In this document: positions 34,106 through 47,170 of the stretch, in pieces
Layout: each line of letters begins with the position of its first letter
How positions within the stretch are numbered: the stretch's first letter is position 1
Assembly: GCA_025766275.1 (NCBI GenBank)
Contig: JAFKAC010000028.1
Span: 434,001-498,000, forward strand
Origin: Lactarius indigo
Taxonomy: Eukaryota > Basidiomycota > Agaricomycetes > Russulales > Russulaceae
DNA length: 64,000 bases
Direction of reading: 5' to 3'
The notes under the pieces: generated by a model
The model's database searches: none
The model's input: only the letters and a program-made list of their open reading frames with translations
Told to the model about the DNA's origin: nothing
Translations under genes and position numbers: made by a program

Positions 34106-34128
34106 TGAGCCGAGCCACGGCAACACTA
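34106..34128 (-). repeat. hAT right terminal inverted repeat
   Basis: 23 bp, exact inverse of 28102-28124. Its outer three bases (34126-34128) read TAG on the minus strand and act as the stop codon of NLR-C. Confidence 0.93.
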
Positions 34129-36758
34129 CCTGCCATACCTGTTCCGTAAATGTACATTTGCTCCCCGTTCGAGAAGCACTTGCGCAACCTCAAAGGATTC
34201 GTTACACGATGCAATGTGCAACGGGGTTTGGTAGTTCCTTTGCACCGCGTTTATGTCGGCGCCATTGTCGAGCAGCAATCGTGCGATATCAACGTGCCCG
34301 TGTAGTGCGGTCGTGTGCAGTGGGGTCCAGCCAATAGTATCTCGAGAATTCACATCCGCACCGTATTTGATCAATATCTTCGCAATTTCGAGTTTCCCGC
34401 CCTTCGATGCTACGTCCAACGGAGTCTGGAGTAGCTCGTCCCGTTCGTCGACTTCGACACCGCGATCAAGTAGTCTCTGGATCACGCCAATGTGCCCATC
34501 CATCACTGCGCGATGTAACGAGGTGTTCTCGTCGTCGTCAGTCTGGTCGTCGTCAGGAGAATCGCCACAGGACAATGCCGGCTCCACCGGCTCGATCTCG
34601 GGAAGACTGTTTTGCGACCTCGCTTCCAGTGTTAAGCGCGCGAAGTCTCCGAGTGGAGAACCCTCGTGCATGGCTAGGAAGCTCCAAACGTCGCGTTTCC
34701 TGTTTTCAAAAGCAATGTCGAAGGGTGTTTTGTCGCTCCTATTCCGCATCCCAATATCCGCGCCGGAATCCAGTAGCAGCTTCACAACATCGAGATGTCC
34801 ATTTCTTGCCGCTGAATGCGACGGCGTCCAACTCTGGTTGTCTTGTGAATTGATATTTGATCCGCACTTGATTAGCAGTCGTACAACGTCAGGGTTCCCA
34901 TTCCCTGACGCTAGGTCCAATGCAGTCTTCTGATCTTCGTTCCGCGCGTCAACTTCTGCGCCGTGATCTAGTAGCAACTCTGCAACTGTGAGATATCCAT
35001 TAGAAGATGCATGGTGGAGTGGAGACCACAGATCCGCTGTCTGGACATTCGCGTCCGCCCCATGGTCAATTAAGAGTTTTGCGACATCGGCATGACCGCC
35101 TTGTGACGCCTTGTGAAGTGGAGTCAGGCCCACACTGTTAGCTGAGTTTACATCGGCTTGATGCTCGATCAGGAAGCGCGATACCTCTACGTGACCGCCC
35201 TGTGATGCCAGGATCAACGGTGTGTCGTTGTTCTCAGCCGGGGACTGGACGTCAGTGCCAAGGTCGAGTAAGAGCCGCACGACGTCGATACGCCCATTTC
35301 TTGCGGCTGTGTGCAGAGGGGTCCAGCCTTTGTTGTCGCGGCAATAAACATCCGCTCCGTGTTCGATAAGAAGGCGAACAACTTCAAGATGTCCGCGGCC
35401 CGACGCGAGGTCCAAAGGAGTTTCCTCGCGAGTAGTTCGCGAGTTGATGTCCACACCGCCATTTAGCAACATCTCCGCGAGGGTGAGATGTCCATATTGT
35501 GATGCACCGTGCAACGGAGCCCAGCCGTCCTCGTCTTTGGACATCGTATTTGCGCCTTTATCGATGAAGAAGCGGGAGATTTCAAGCTTCCCTAAACGAG
35601 ATGCTACGTGTAGTGGCGTTTCTTGGCCTTTAGTAGTCTGGTCAAGGGATGCCCCATGGTTCACCAGTAGCCGACAAACCTCCAGTTCTCCATTTTGCGT
35701 CGCCATAAGCAAGGCGGTCCAACGCGTATCGTTTTCTTGGATGTCAACATCCGCATGGTGTTCGAGCAGGAATTTTACGACGTCACAATGACCGTTTAGT
35801 GACGCCGTATGCAAAGAACTTCGGTCTGACCTGTCGAAGGAATTTATATCCGCGCCATGCTCAAGTAATACCAGAGCAGTGTCGATATCTCTTTTCGCAA
35901 GTGCTGCATGCAACGGGGTGTCATAACCTCCGCCACTAGCGTTGACGTCCTCTGGAGTTGTTGTTGCGAGGTATTCCACAAGGCTGGGGAGACCACACAA
36001 TGCGGCGTAGTATAATGGCGTTGCCCTCGGTTGCATCGGGCGAATTGTTGCCATGTGTCCCTCCCAAGGACGGTCCACGTCGTACAGCCAAATCCATGTC
36101 GCAAAATATGGCCTGTCTGGATCGAACAGACGCTCCATGAGTTCCCAGATACCTGATGACACACCCTCGAATTTGGCATGGTCGACCCAGTGCCGAGAAG
36201 CGTAAATTGCGAGTGGATGCCTTTCTATTGTATTTTTGTCCACTCGGTCACCAAGATTGAGCAGGACGCTGAGGGAAGCTCGGGCGAGAACGACGTGGGC
36301 GGAGTGGGGGAGGATGTGAAAGCGAGAAAGGTGCTCTCCTGCTTTGGCGAGGCGAGATGACGTAAGGAACTCTTTCACGGAGAAGTGTGAGAACTGGACC
36401 ACAGATGAACCGTCCACATTCACAATGGTGATCAGACTGGAACATGTGGACAACACGGCTTGGTGAGCATCCTCTGGGCGCCAGTCCACGTGATATTCTG
36501 AATCCTCTCCGGTGTCAAGTAGAACGGCAAGAATCTCTGCGAGCTCTTCGACGCGGAGCGGGCGGATAGAGACCACGAGACACTGAAAGAGGCGGTATGC
36601 GTATTCTTGTTTCGCCTTCTCTATGGCTAGCAAGGTGCGCTCGTATGTGGCGTCCAATGTTTCGGGCAATTCGTCAAGAGCACGCCGAAGCGCTTGGGGA
36701 TAACAGCCGCGCAACGCTTCGAGTTGACAGAAAACCCATTGAAACCTGTAGCAAAATG

Positions 36759-36791
<33 letters not shown>

Positions 36792-38803
36792 TCGTCGATC
36801 GAAGAAAAAAGATGACTTACATTCCGTCGGCCTTCTGCGAGAGTGTATCGATAACCAACTTCTGATCTTGTGCTCTCCATCTTCGCATCTTTCGGTCTGA
36901 ATGGACAACAGAAGCGATATAGTTGTTAATATCCTGCTTTTGGCCGTCTTCGTCGTGAAGAGAAACAGTGTGAGATGCCAAGGGGAGAAGAGCATCCACG
37001 ATATCCGCCTCTGGCCGGCTAGTCACGCAGAGACGAAGATTCCGGAGTTCAAACTCGACAAGGTCCTCGATGAGATTGAGGACCCGTTCGCGTGGAGGAA
37101 CTACTCCGGAGATATTGGGACACTCGTCCAGAGCATCTACAATGAGATAAGTCACCGGCTGCTCCGGGAGCTCCAATATGTCCTTCAGGCATTGGGCGAG
37201 CGCTTTATCATCTGGCAATCGCGATCCATTATCGTGGGTGGAATAAAGGCGAGAAAGGATATCGTAGCAAGGATCTGACTTTGCGCAGAGTTGCACGAGT
37301 AGGGACGAAAGTAAACCACGGACGTCCTGCTTTGCGGTATTTCTGAAGTCGAAGTAGTAAAATGCAGTCGAGCCCAATCCCGCGTCACGTAAGGCCATAG
37401 CCTCCTCGACAATGGTGGAACTGGACGACAATATCAATATAAATCGGGTTTTCCAAGGTATACAGTAGTAGCGCCCACCATAGAATACTCTTCCCCGATC
37501 CCGCTACAGTGATGAGTTGCCGTTAGTTGGTAGAGACAAAAGGACGAATCACGTACGTTTGCCGTGGATCCACAGTAGGCAACCGTTCGCGTTCCAGTTC
37601 TCGAAGGTGCTGCCTCGGGTAAACCAGACCGCAGATCCATCATGATTTTCCCTGCGCGCAATTACTTGATTTTCTGATGGATCTGGTGGGGAAAGCCAGC
37701 TTCTAGATTTGTCATGTAGACGATCACCTGTAGAGGCGATTTCACTTTTAAGAGCCGCGTAAAATGGACGAGACAACATACGGTTCATTTTGTTTATTTC
37801 GTTTACCACCTCCTGCATGGTAACTAAGATTGTCCATGAGTGAGGCTCTGGATGCGAATAATTGCGTAATTCGACCATACCAAGAGTTTTTCGGATTGCA
37901 CTGGTTGATGTCTCGCCGCCTACGGGGACAACTTTTTGATTCGAAGCTCGAAATCAACTGAGGGGTTCTACTCACCGTCCAGAACAACTCTCATATTGTT
38001 CATAAGACCGTAGACGACCTCCAATATGTGCGCATCCATCATGCGAGCCTCGTCCTGTGTGAGCCGGTCCAATCGCCGCATTATGCTCTCGATCTCGCTG
38101 TCCCCTAAAAGCTTCTTTGCGAATTGTTCTGTAACGGTTTAGTAACCTATAGACACGGCCTTCTTAAGGAAGCGCTCACTGAATCGCCCCTGATTGACCT
38201 GTTTCTTCGCCTGAGCAAGGATGGAAAGCATCTCGACCATTATCTTTGCAATTATCTCCGTCATCAAAGGGGTCAAAGGTATCTTGGTATAGATTTCGAG
38301 GCGTTTGAGGAAACTCCCGACGCATTCAAAGAGCTCAAGGAGGGCGTCATAGCTAGCGCTGACACCTTCGGCCGCCTGATATAAATGGTACTATCAGAGG
38401 GGAGGCCAATACAACAGCCAGGACTCGAAGAACACGCACTGTGAAGAGGACATTGATGCCGACGAAGATAAGTTTTGCAGGTTGGAATGGGACCTGGCGG
38501 ATACAGAGTAAACAAAAACAAAATAGAGAAGGATTATTCGCAGCTCACCAGACCAGCTGCCTCGCCAAGAATTGCAGAGAAAGCGTGAACGAATTTTATT
38601 ACGGGGCTAAGGCAATCGATAAACTTGCGATTTTGGTCCCGATAGTCTCTGAACACTTTCACGTTCTCTTGAAGTAGTAGGAGGATGGAACCAGGGGAGT
38701 CGCAACCACGGACCTTTTCAGCGAATGGATTTTCTTTTAAGTTTATCCCAGTCTGCTCCGCATATCTATCCACTGCATCGAGAATCAACTGAAAGTTGGG
38801 CAT
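34126..38803 (-). CDS. NLR-C: Goodbye-NACHT-ankyrin protein, C-terminus cut by hAT
   Basis: Exons complement(34126..36745, 36821..37420, 37479..37503, 37557..37727, 37782..37823, 37881..37919, 37976..38128, 38180..38375, 38440..38493, 38549..38803) give 1384 aa, in frame. The N-terminal 85 residues are nearly identical to NLR-B. NACHT has GKPGSGKSIL (K308) and YLIVDALDEC. Nineteen ankyrin repeats with an acidic hinge (SPDDDQTDDDENTS). The last repeat stops at NRYGR, where translation meets TAG formed by the hAT terminus. The missing 27 or so codons lie at 28010-28098. Since only half of the terminal repeat is lost, the protein may still fold. Intron 9 carries a 31-nt A run. Confidence 0.9.
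36759..36789 (+). repeat. A31 homopolymer in NLR-C intron 9
   Basis: Thirty-one A on the plus strand (T on the transcript) lengthen this intron to 75 nt; the NLR-B intron is 48 nt. As a polypyrimidine run upstream of the acceptor it could affect splicing, and its length is prone to sequencing error. Confidence 0.8.
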
Positions 38804-39720
38804 CGCTTGCTGAAAGGAGAATATTTGAGACTGGAGGGAACGATGAAGAGTTGGTAGCGGTCACCGGTCACAGCGGGCACAGCAGAACAAGCAGCAGAAC
38901 TCAAGACGCAACCAGTCGGACAGGTACTTGACCAAAAGCTGTGTAACGAACTCAGGTACGAGATCTTGGGTAATGATAAAGTAGACGCTAGTAGGGCGCT
39001 TGATTGCCACGCCGTAATCGATTCTGGAGAGTCGAGACAGATATGCAAGGATAGACGCAGTCATCAAAGGCGAGCTCATCAAGACAATCATCAGGAAATA
39101 CACATCTCACTGTCCACGACCCATCCGACCAACTGACAGTGTAACTCTGAGGTCCTGCGGATCGAACGGGACAGTCGGCCAAATCATCTACTTGTAATAA
39201 TCCCGAGTCCAGTTCTCGGCCACGACCGAACGCTCGAACTAAAAATTCCACAAGATGAAGTTAGATACCTTAAACTACAGTACAGTAATAGTGAGTCCTC
39301 GGATGGGGACACGAAAATTGACGTGTCTGACGCCAGGAACTGGCCTTACTAAGCTTGGCGTGAACTCGAGCACAACCGTCATCAGGAAAAACCAAGGGAA
39401 AAACCTACTTGGATAATTTCCATATTGAGTAAGAATTATTGACATCATAAGTAACAGCTAGTCTTAATTATTATTAATTATCGCGATTATCACGGGAGGT
39501 ATTTCCTGATGGCCAGGAAGCCCAAAGCCATCCCTAGCACCGTAATTATTCTCCCGCCGCTGGAAGTCACGGAGGCACCTTAGATACGTTTTAGGATATC
39601 ATGTAAAATGCGCTGCGAGTGTCCGGTCTGAGTCTATGGCCCGTACTCCGGTAGTATAAATTGATTCAAAAAATAATAATATAAAAGTACTGTAACCGCG
39701 GCACACATTAGTTGAACCCC
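38804..39720. other. Spacer between NLR-C and NLR-D
   Basis: No gene is seen. The part next to NLR-C resembles the region upstream of NLR-B (a GTAGGGCGCTTGAT block at 38994 and 27210). An AT-rich stretch with ATTATTAATTA repeats lies near 39460-39485. Confidence 0.5.
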
Positions 39721-42700
39721 CTATGCTCCGCGTACGCCATACTCTAATAATAACTGCGCAATCTTCTGGTATCCTGTTGTTGATGCTTCTTGAGATGGTG
39801 TCCTGCCGTACGCATTCCGTAATTGCACATCTGCTCCATGTTCGAGTAGCAACCGTACAACCTCGATGTATCCGTTACACGATGCGATGTGCAACGGCGT
39901 TTGGTAGTTCCGCTGCAAGGCGTTCACGTCGGCGCCATTATCAAGCAGCAACCGCACGACTTTGATATGCCCATGTCGTGCTGCCTTGTGCAACGGGGTC
40001 CAGCCAATGGTATCTCGAGAATCTATGCCGGCGCCGTATTTAATCAATGTCTTCGCAATTTCGAGTTTCCCGTCCTTCGATGCTACGTATAACGGAGTCT
40101 GGAGCAGCTTGTCCTGTTCGTCGACGTCTACACCGCGGTCAAGTAGTCTCTGGACCATACCAATGCGTCCGTTCGCCACTGCGCTATGCAACGAAGTGTT
40201 CTCATCGTCGGAAGAGTCGCCAACATACAGATGCGGCTCCACAATATCCGCTAGACTATTTTGCAAGTCCGCTTCCGATGGAGTTGAGCGCGCAGAGTCT
40301 CCAAGTTGAGTCTCCAGGTTCCCGAAGTACTTGGATAGGAAGTTCCCAACGTCGCGCTTCCCGTATTCAAGGGCAATGTCGAAGGGGGTTTTGTCATTCT
40401 TGTCCCGCATGTCGATGTCCGCGCCGGAATCAAGTAGCAACTTTACAACGTCGAGATGTCCATTTCGTGCTGCTGAATGCGATGGCGTCCAGCTTTGGCT
40501 GTCTTGTGAATTGACATTTGATCCGTACTTGATCAACAAGCGTGCGACTTCGAGTTTCCCTTTTCCCGATGCTAGGTCCAGTGGAGTCTGCTGGTCCTCA
40601 TTTCGCGAGTCGACTTCTGCGCCGCGTTCGATTAGTAACTCTGCAACTCTAAGATGTCCATCCGCTGATGCACGATGGAGTGGAGTCCAGAGACGCGCAT
40701 TCTCGACGTTTGCGTCTGCCCCATGGTCTAATAAGAGCTGCACGATATCGGCATGACCGTTTCGTGATGCGAAATGTAGCGACGTCCATCCACCATCGCT
40801 GACCAAATTGACGTCGGCTTGATGCTCGATCAGAAAGCGTGATACTTCTATATGTCCGCCTCGCGACGCCAGCATTAGTGGAGTGTCGTGCTTCCGATTT
40901 CGGACCTGGACGCCAATACCAGAGTTGAGCAAAAGCCGCACGATGTCGAGGTGGCCGTTTCGTGCCGCTGCGTGGAGAGGAGTACAGTCTCCTTTGTCGT
41001 AGCAGTTTACATCCGCTCCGCGCTCGATTAGGTAGCAGACAATTTTGAGGTCCCCGCGGGCCGACGCAAGATCCAAAGGAGTACCCCCATCTACATCTCG
41101 CGCGTTGACGTCCGCGCCGCTTTCGAGAAATGTTTTCACAAGGTCGAGATGCCCGTATCGTGATGCACTGTGCAACGGAGTCCTGCCGCGTTTATCTTCG
41201 GATATCATATTTGCGCCTTCCTCGATTAAGAAGCGAGCAACTTCGAGAGTCCCGAAACGGGACGCTACGTGTAGTGGGGTTTCTTGGTCTTTAGCAGTCT
41301 GGTCAAGGGATGCCCCATGGTTCACCAGTAGCCGACAAACCTCCAGTTCTCCGTTTTGCGCCGCCAAATGCAACGGGGTCCAGTGTGTGCCGCGTTCTTG
41401 GATGTCAACATCCGCTTGATGTTCGAGTAGAAATTTCACCACGTTACGGCGGCCGCTTCGTGACGCCGTGTGCAAAGGACTTCGGCCCCTGTCGTCTGAG
41501 AAGTTTATATCCGCGCCATGCTCAAGTAATGCCAGCGCAGCATCGACTTCTCTCTTGGCGGACGCAGCATGCAACGGGGTGTCGTAACTCCCGCCACTAG
41601 CGTTGACGTCATCTGGGTGTCTTGTGGCGAGGCATTCTACAAGATTGCGGAGACCGCACAGTGCGGCGTAGTATAATGGCGTTGCCCTCGGTTGCCTCGG
41701 GCGAGCTGTTGCCATGTGTCCTTCCCAAGGGCGGTCCACGTCGTACAGCCAAATCCATGTCGCAAAATATGGCCTGTCTGGATCGAACAGACGCTCCATG
41801 AGGTCCTGGATACTTGATGACACACCCTCGAATTTGGCGTGGTCGACCCAGTGCCGAGAAGCGTAAATTGCGAGTGGAAGCTGTTCAATTGTGTTTCTGT
41901 CAACTTGGTCGCCAACATCGAGTAGGACGCTTAGGGAGGCTCGGGCGAGAACGACGTGGGCGGAGTGGGGGAGGATGTGAAAGCGGGAAAGATCCTCTCC
42001 TGCTTTGGTGAGGCGAGATGACGTAAGGAACTCTTTCACGGAGAAGTGTGAGAACTGGACCACAGATGAACCGTCCACATTCACAATGGTGATCAGACTG
42101 GAACATGTAGACAACACTGCTTGGTGAGCATCCTCGGGGCGCCAATCCACGTGATATTCTGAATCCTCTCCGGTGTCGAGTAGAACGGCAAGAACCTCTG
42201 CGAGCTCTTCGACGCGGAGCGGGCGGATAGAGACCACGAGACACTGAAAGAGGCGGTATGCGTATTCTCGTTTTGCCTTCCCTATGCTCAGCAGGATGCG
42301 CTCGTATGTCGCGTCCAAGCTATCGGGTAACTCGTCAAGAGCACGCCGAAGCCCCTGGGGATAGCAGTCACGCAATGCTTCGAGTTGACAAAAAACCCAT
42401 CTGAACCTGTAAGGGAATGAAAAATATTGACAAAATGAGTCATGGTAGTTACTTACATCCCCTCGGCCCTCTGCGAGAGCGTGTCGATAACCAGTTCCTT
42501 ATCTTGCGCCCTCCATTTTCGCATTTTTCTGTCATGCTGGACAACATAACTGACGTAGTCTAGGATACCCTGCTTTTGACCGTTTTCATCATGAAGAGAA
42601 ACCGAATAAGATGCCAATGGCCCAAGAGCTTCCTGGATATCAGCCTCGGGACGACTAGTCACGCAGATGCGAAGATTCGGAAGATGCGACTCGACCAGGT

Positions 42701-44442
42701 CCTCTAGGAGGTCAATGACGCTCTCGCGTGGAGATGGCACCCCCGAGTCGTTCGGGCATTCGTCCAGAGCATCTACGACGATAAAAATTTGGGGTTGTCC
42801 TGGTAGCTCGAGCATGTCTTTTAGACATTGTTTAAGCGTTTCATCATCAGGCAGCTGTGATCCGGCATCGTGCTGGGAATATAGGTGAGAAAGGATGTCA
42901 TAGCAAAGATCCGAGTTAGCACAGAGCTGGGCGACGAGGGAGGATAGTAAGCCGCGGACGTCCTGCTTTGCGGTATCTCTAAAGTCAAAATAGTAATAAG
43001 CCACCAAGCCCAGTCCCGCGTCGCGTAGGGTCTTGGCCTCTTCAATGATACTGGAACTGGGCGACAGCGTCAATATAAAGCTAGTAGGAGATATGTACGT
43101 CATATATGACACCTACCATAAAATGCTCTTCCCCGATCCCGCTACAGTCCCAATATTCAGTCAGCTGCTGGAGAGGATCGGTAGGGTTTGAGAAACACAT
43201 ACGTTTGCCACGTATCCACAAGAGGCCGCCGGCAACAACCCACTCATTGAAGGTGCTGCCACGGGTAAACCACACTGAGGATTCATTGTGGTAGCTTCTG
43301 CGTGCAATGATGTGATTTTTAGACGGATCTGGGGGAGAGATCCAGCCCCTTGCATCCTTCTGAAACTGATCACCTGGGGACGACGTTAACCCATCAAGGT
43401 CACCGATATTAGACGAGATAACGCACGCTTCATTTTGTTGATTTCGCTTGCGACTTCCTGCATCGTAACTAGTATTGTCCATGAGACCGAGATACACCCG
43501 ATTCACGTGCACAAGTTGAACGCACCCAGATTCTGTCGGATCGCACTCATTGACGCCTCGCCACCTACAAAGACAACAGTCCAGCCAGATGATCAGCAGC
43601 TAGCCGGCTTGACTCACCGTCCATGACCACCTTCATATTATCTAAAAGACCAAGAACGACGGCCATGGTCTGCGCCGCAGTCATGCGGGCCTCCTCCTGC
43701 GTGAGTCTGTCCAATCTCTTCAGTATAGCCTCGATTTCGCTATCTCCCAACAACTTCTTTGCGAATTGCTCTACAATGCGTTCAGAGGTAGTTGCACATA
43801 GCCAGAACCCGCTTACTGAGTCGTCCTCGGCTGATTTGTTTCTTCGCTAGAGCAAGTACAGAGATCAACTCGACCATGATCTTCGCGACAATATCCTTCA
43901 ATGGGTCGATGGAGATCTCAGTATAAATACGGAGGCGTTTAAGGAAGTTTCCAAGGCATTCAAAGAGTTCAAGGAGTGCATCGTAGCTAGCGCTGACACC
44001 GTCTGCCGCCTAACATTACTCTGATATCAGATGGACCAAGTCGGTGATTAAGAAAGACACGCACAGTGAAGAGGACATCGATTCCAACGAATATTAGTTT
44101 TGCAGGTTGGAAAGGCACCTTGTGGGAAAAAAAGAGAAAGAGTAAAGAACAATAGAGAGCGAGGTGTTGTTCGTGGCTCACCAAACCGGCGGCCTCACCA
44201 ACAATTCCAGAGAAGGCGTGAACGAATTGTACCACTGGTCTAAGGCAATCTATGAACTTCCGCTTTTTGTCCCGGTAGTCTTTGAACGCTTTCGCATTCG
44301 TTTGAAGTAGTAGAAGAGTGGCGTCGGGAGTATTACATCCATGGACCTTGTCAGCGAACGGATTTTCTTTTAGATTTATCCCCGTCTGTTCCGCGTATGC
44401 ATCCAATGCATCGAGAACCGACTTAAAGCCTGAGTTAGACAT
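39721..44442 (-). CDS. NLR-D: Goodbye-NACHT-ankyrin STAND protein
   Basis: 1407 aa from complement(39721..42406, 42457..43056, 43117..43141, 43203..43373, 43427..43468, 43526..43564, 43618..43770, 43817..44009, 44065..44118, 44182..44442). The start MSNSGFKSVLDALDAYAEQ was preferred to an upstream in-frame start by alignment to the paralogs. P-loop PGSGKSIL (K309) sits on the 25-nt exon 8; Walker B is IFIVVDALDEC. About 19 ankyrin repeats with a short hinge (GDSSDDENTS). Exon 3 is one codon shorter than in the other copies. In the NACHT it is closer to NLR-A (YYYFDFRDTAKQDVRGLLSS), in the ankyrins closer to B/C, which suggests exchange between paralogs. Confidence 0.92.
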
Positions 44443-46029
44443 GGTTGACTGGAGGGATAGGCAGGTACGTTTCGAGAGAACGATGAAAAGTCGCAAGCAC
44501 TTATAGAATGCGTGGTAGCGCCCAAACCAAAGAGCCCCTTAGGAACAACTACGAGACCGAGTGCCATGGACGAACATACGTACAAGACAATGAGACGACT
44601 TTTGACGTGGGAGAGCGCTTGATTAGCTTGGCGCTTGGTTCAAGTTGAAGCCTTGATTTCAATACCGTACAAATCGCTTGACGAGATGGGTGCAGTCACT
44701 AGACGAGCTCACCACGCTGACTTACTGGCAGAGATTATCCAGAAATATACACCTGGCTAGCGTCTATGTACATTTGAGCAAATGCAGTATTGTGGAATTT
44801 GATAATGGTGGTGGACTCGGAGACAGCGAGTCTGAGAAGTTATAAGTTCTCACGCTTTGTTCCCAAGTGAGAACCTGTCAGGCGCATAATTATTGTCATA
44901 CACGGCATCAGCCAACATAGAGAATGGTGTCTGATTGGTGTTCTGTCTGTTAAACAAGGCTTTCGGCAAGTAATGGTCAGGGTCCAGTCTCTTTTTCTTT
45001 CTTTCTTTCTTTTTACGTCTTTTATCAAATTTTTTGTTATTTGTACGAGGAAATACAAAAGTCAACATGCGGAAAGAAACCAAAACATAAAAATGACTCG
45101 TTCGTCCCCCAATCCCCTCTTATAGTTACTGATTGGGGTGAATAAGCAGAGTAATAATGTCGACGCGCAAGAAGAGACGGCTCGAATGAGAACTCCTATT
45201 CCGCCCTGAGGCCAATTTGCGAAGAATTACTGCTTAGTATAGTACAGCTGGTTCCATGACGATTGTCCCCTGCCATTTTGAGAACATAGTCGGCCATCCA
45301 AAACTCGAGAGCGGGATTCATAATTAAGTTGAGGGAGAAATTCTCAGGAAATCAGGTTATCTCACAGAATTAAGGTTATAGAATAGTTATCTTGTAATAA
45401 TTGGGGTTATGGAATGGTTATCTGTATTGCTGCGCTCGAGAGCTGTGCCATCTCGGTGGCGGAGTTACCAATTCAAACCTCGCCTATGTCCAAAATTTGG
45501 TCACCAGGGGACAATCGTTATGGAACCAGCTGTAATATCGAACCCAAGTCGGTACTAGTAGTGCGTGCCTTGATACTAGCTTGATACACCATCACCAGAA
45601 AATTGATCTCACGCTAGTACTGTAGTACCAATTGGGTCTGGACGCCCACGCTTTAAATCGTTGTATCTCCTCCCCCCTTGCGCAGAAATGCAGAATAGGC
45701 CGACTAGAACACAACTCGATTGCGAATAGAACGGTCAGAGCGGACCAGACCTTTTGATGAGCCCGCGAATAACTCAGCGAAACAATTACGAACAGTCAAA
45801 CGCTTGAAAAGTCACACAAATGGTGGTGGAAAATCAAATATCTAGGTATCTCCGCGGTTGTCATCCTATTCCCGTTCTGACATTTCTGCCCCCGAATTCA
45901 ACTCAACTTTGACCAAGACTCTGAAGAGATGCACCATGAAAGCCAAGGTGAGAGCTCTGCATCTCAACTAGGCTTTCAGCGTTCCGGTTTTTTTCGAGGT
46001 TTGAAATCTTCCCGACACCATCCCGCAGG
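44443..46029. other. Spacer between NLR-D and sedolisin relic
   Basis: No gene is seen. The block 44840-45060 recurs at 53580-53870 (shared AAGTGAGAAC.TGTCAGGCGCATAA and CTGTTAAACAAGGCTTTC segments), which shows tandem duplication of the intergenic DNA. A 288-bp TIR element lies within. Confidence 0.65.
45245..45532. mobile_element. 288-bp MITE with 28-bp TIRs and TA target site
   Basis: Ends starting CAGCTGGTTCCAT match in inverted orientation over 28 bp with one mismatch (45245-45272 against 45505-45532), flanked by TA on both sides. Internal blocks (GGCCATCCAAAACTC, GGTTATAGAATAGTTATCT) recur in inverse orientation inside the element at 60472-61182, so the two belong to one Tc1/mariner-type family. 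Confidence 0.88.
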
Positions 46030-47170
46030 CTTTGAATGGCCATGCGCACTCGCTCCTTGTGCTTTCTGTCCTCGACGCAGGGCTCCGTCCCCTCGAGACA
46101 TCCCTCCCACCACATTGGGGCGGTATATGGGTGAAGCACTCGTGGAGTATCGTCCCAGAAAATTGGGAAAGTCCGGGCCACCCTCCTGCCGGAGCTACAA
46201 TCAACCTCCATGTAGTTTTCAAGTCCCAACGTGAGGGTGCCTTTGTTGATACCCTCCTCTGGGTCAGCGACACCGCCCATCAAAAGTACGTCGTCCACTA
46301 CTCCGCTCACGAATGTACCCGTGCGTACCGCTGCGCCGTTGCAGATATAGGGCTCACTTGTCCAAGGAGCTGGTCACGACGTTGCGCTGCGTATAGATAC
46401 CCTTGAGCTCGTCAAATCTTGGTTTGAACATTATAGAGTGCCCACCCTAATGATCTCAATGATTCATGGCGGCAGCTGGCTGACGGCCGGGGGCGTGATG
46501 GTGTCCTGAACTAACGACCGACCTCTTCGGCGCACTTTACCAGCTCTACCAGCACGCCGCAGCGAACTCACCGTTCTCTACACGATTAGTTACGGGTTCC
46601 CAGTGGAGCTGCACGCGCACGTGAAGATTGTCGCCCCGACGACGTACATAGGCTCGCCGCGCATCCCGTCAGACGTCAATCAAGTGCCCAGGCAGAGGAG
46701 AAGTGGTATTGTCGAGTCGTGACATGGACGTCACACCATTGTCCCTGTATTTTCTGGACAAGAAAATGGGCTACGTTCCCACCGCAGTGGGCCTGAATAG
46801 GCCCAGCATTGAGGGCTTCCTCAGGTAGTACCCGAGATCGGACGACCTGCGGATATTTATGAATGAATTTCCCACAGACAGGGCCACCGCGAATTTCAGC
46901 GTCGTCAGGGTCAGCGGAGGTGGGTACGATCCAGGAAATCCCGGCTCGGAGGCGAACGAGTACGCGTTGGCCATAACGTACCTAACTCCGCTCGTCTTCT
47001 ACAGCCTGAACATGTTAAACGATGATCCATACCTTGACTGGCTCAACGACTTGCTGATCCAGAAGAGCATCCCGCAGATGATCTTCGCGTTGTACAGCAC
47101 CCCCGAGTATAACATCTTGTCGGAATTAACGGAAAGCGTGTGTGACCTGGCTACGAGAGCCACTGCCTAG
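46030..47170 (+). pseudogene. Sedolisin (S53 tripeptidyl peptidase) relic, copy 1
   Basis: Broken by stops and shifts, but blocks occur in family order. The propeptide is VKHSWSIVPENWESPG, ATINLHVVF, VSD. Then come SELTVLYTISYGFPVELHAH and KIVAPTTYIGSPRIPS, and the start of the mature enzyme (DVTPLSLYFLDKKMGY, GLNRPSIEGFL). A TAG replaces the CAG (Gln) found in copy 2. SGGGYDPGNPGSEAN and YLDWLNDLLIQKSIPQ follow. The catalytic Ser region is absent. Tail-to-tail with NLR-E. Confidence 0.85.

Larger units (their letters stand above)
28102..34128 (+). mobile_element. 6.0-kb hAT transposon inserted in NLR-C
   Basis: Bounded by perfect 23-bp terminal inverted repeats (starting TAGTGTTGCC) and encodes a full hAT transposase on the plus strand. 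The flanks repeat CCTGCCA: 28091-28098 reads CCTGCCAA and 34129-34136 reads CCTGCCAT. This fits the 8-bp hAT target duplication with one mismatch and three extra bases (TGT) at the left end. NLR-B gives the uninterrupted layout of the site. GC-rich tandem arrays lie on both sides of the AT-rich transposase gene. Confidence 0.93.
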
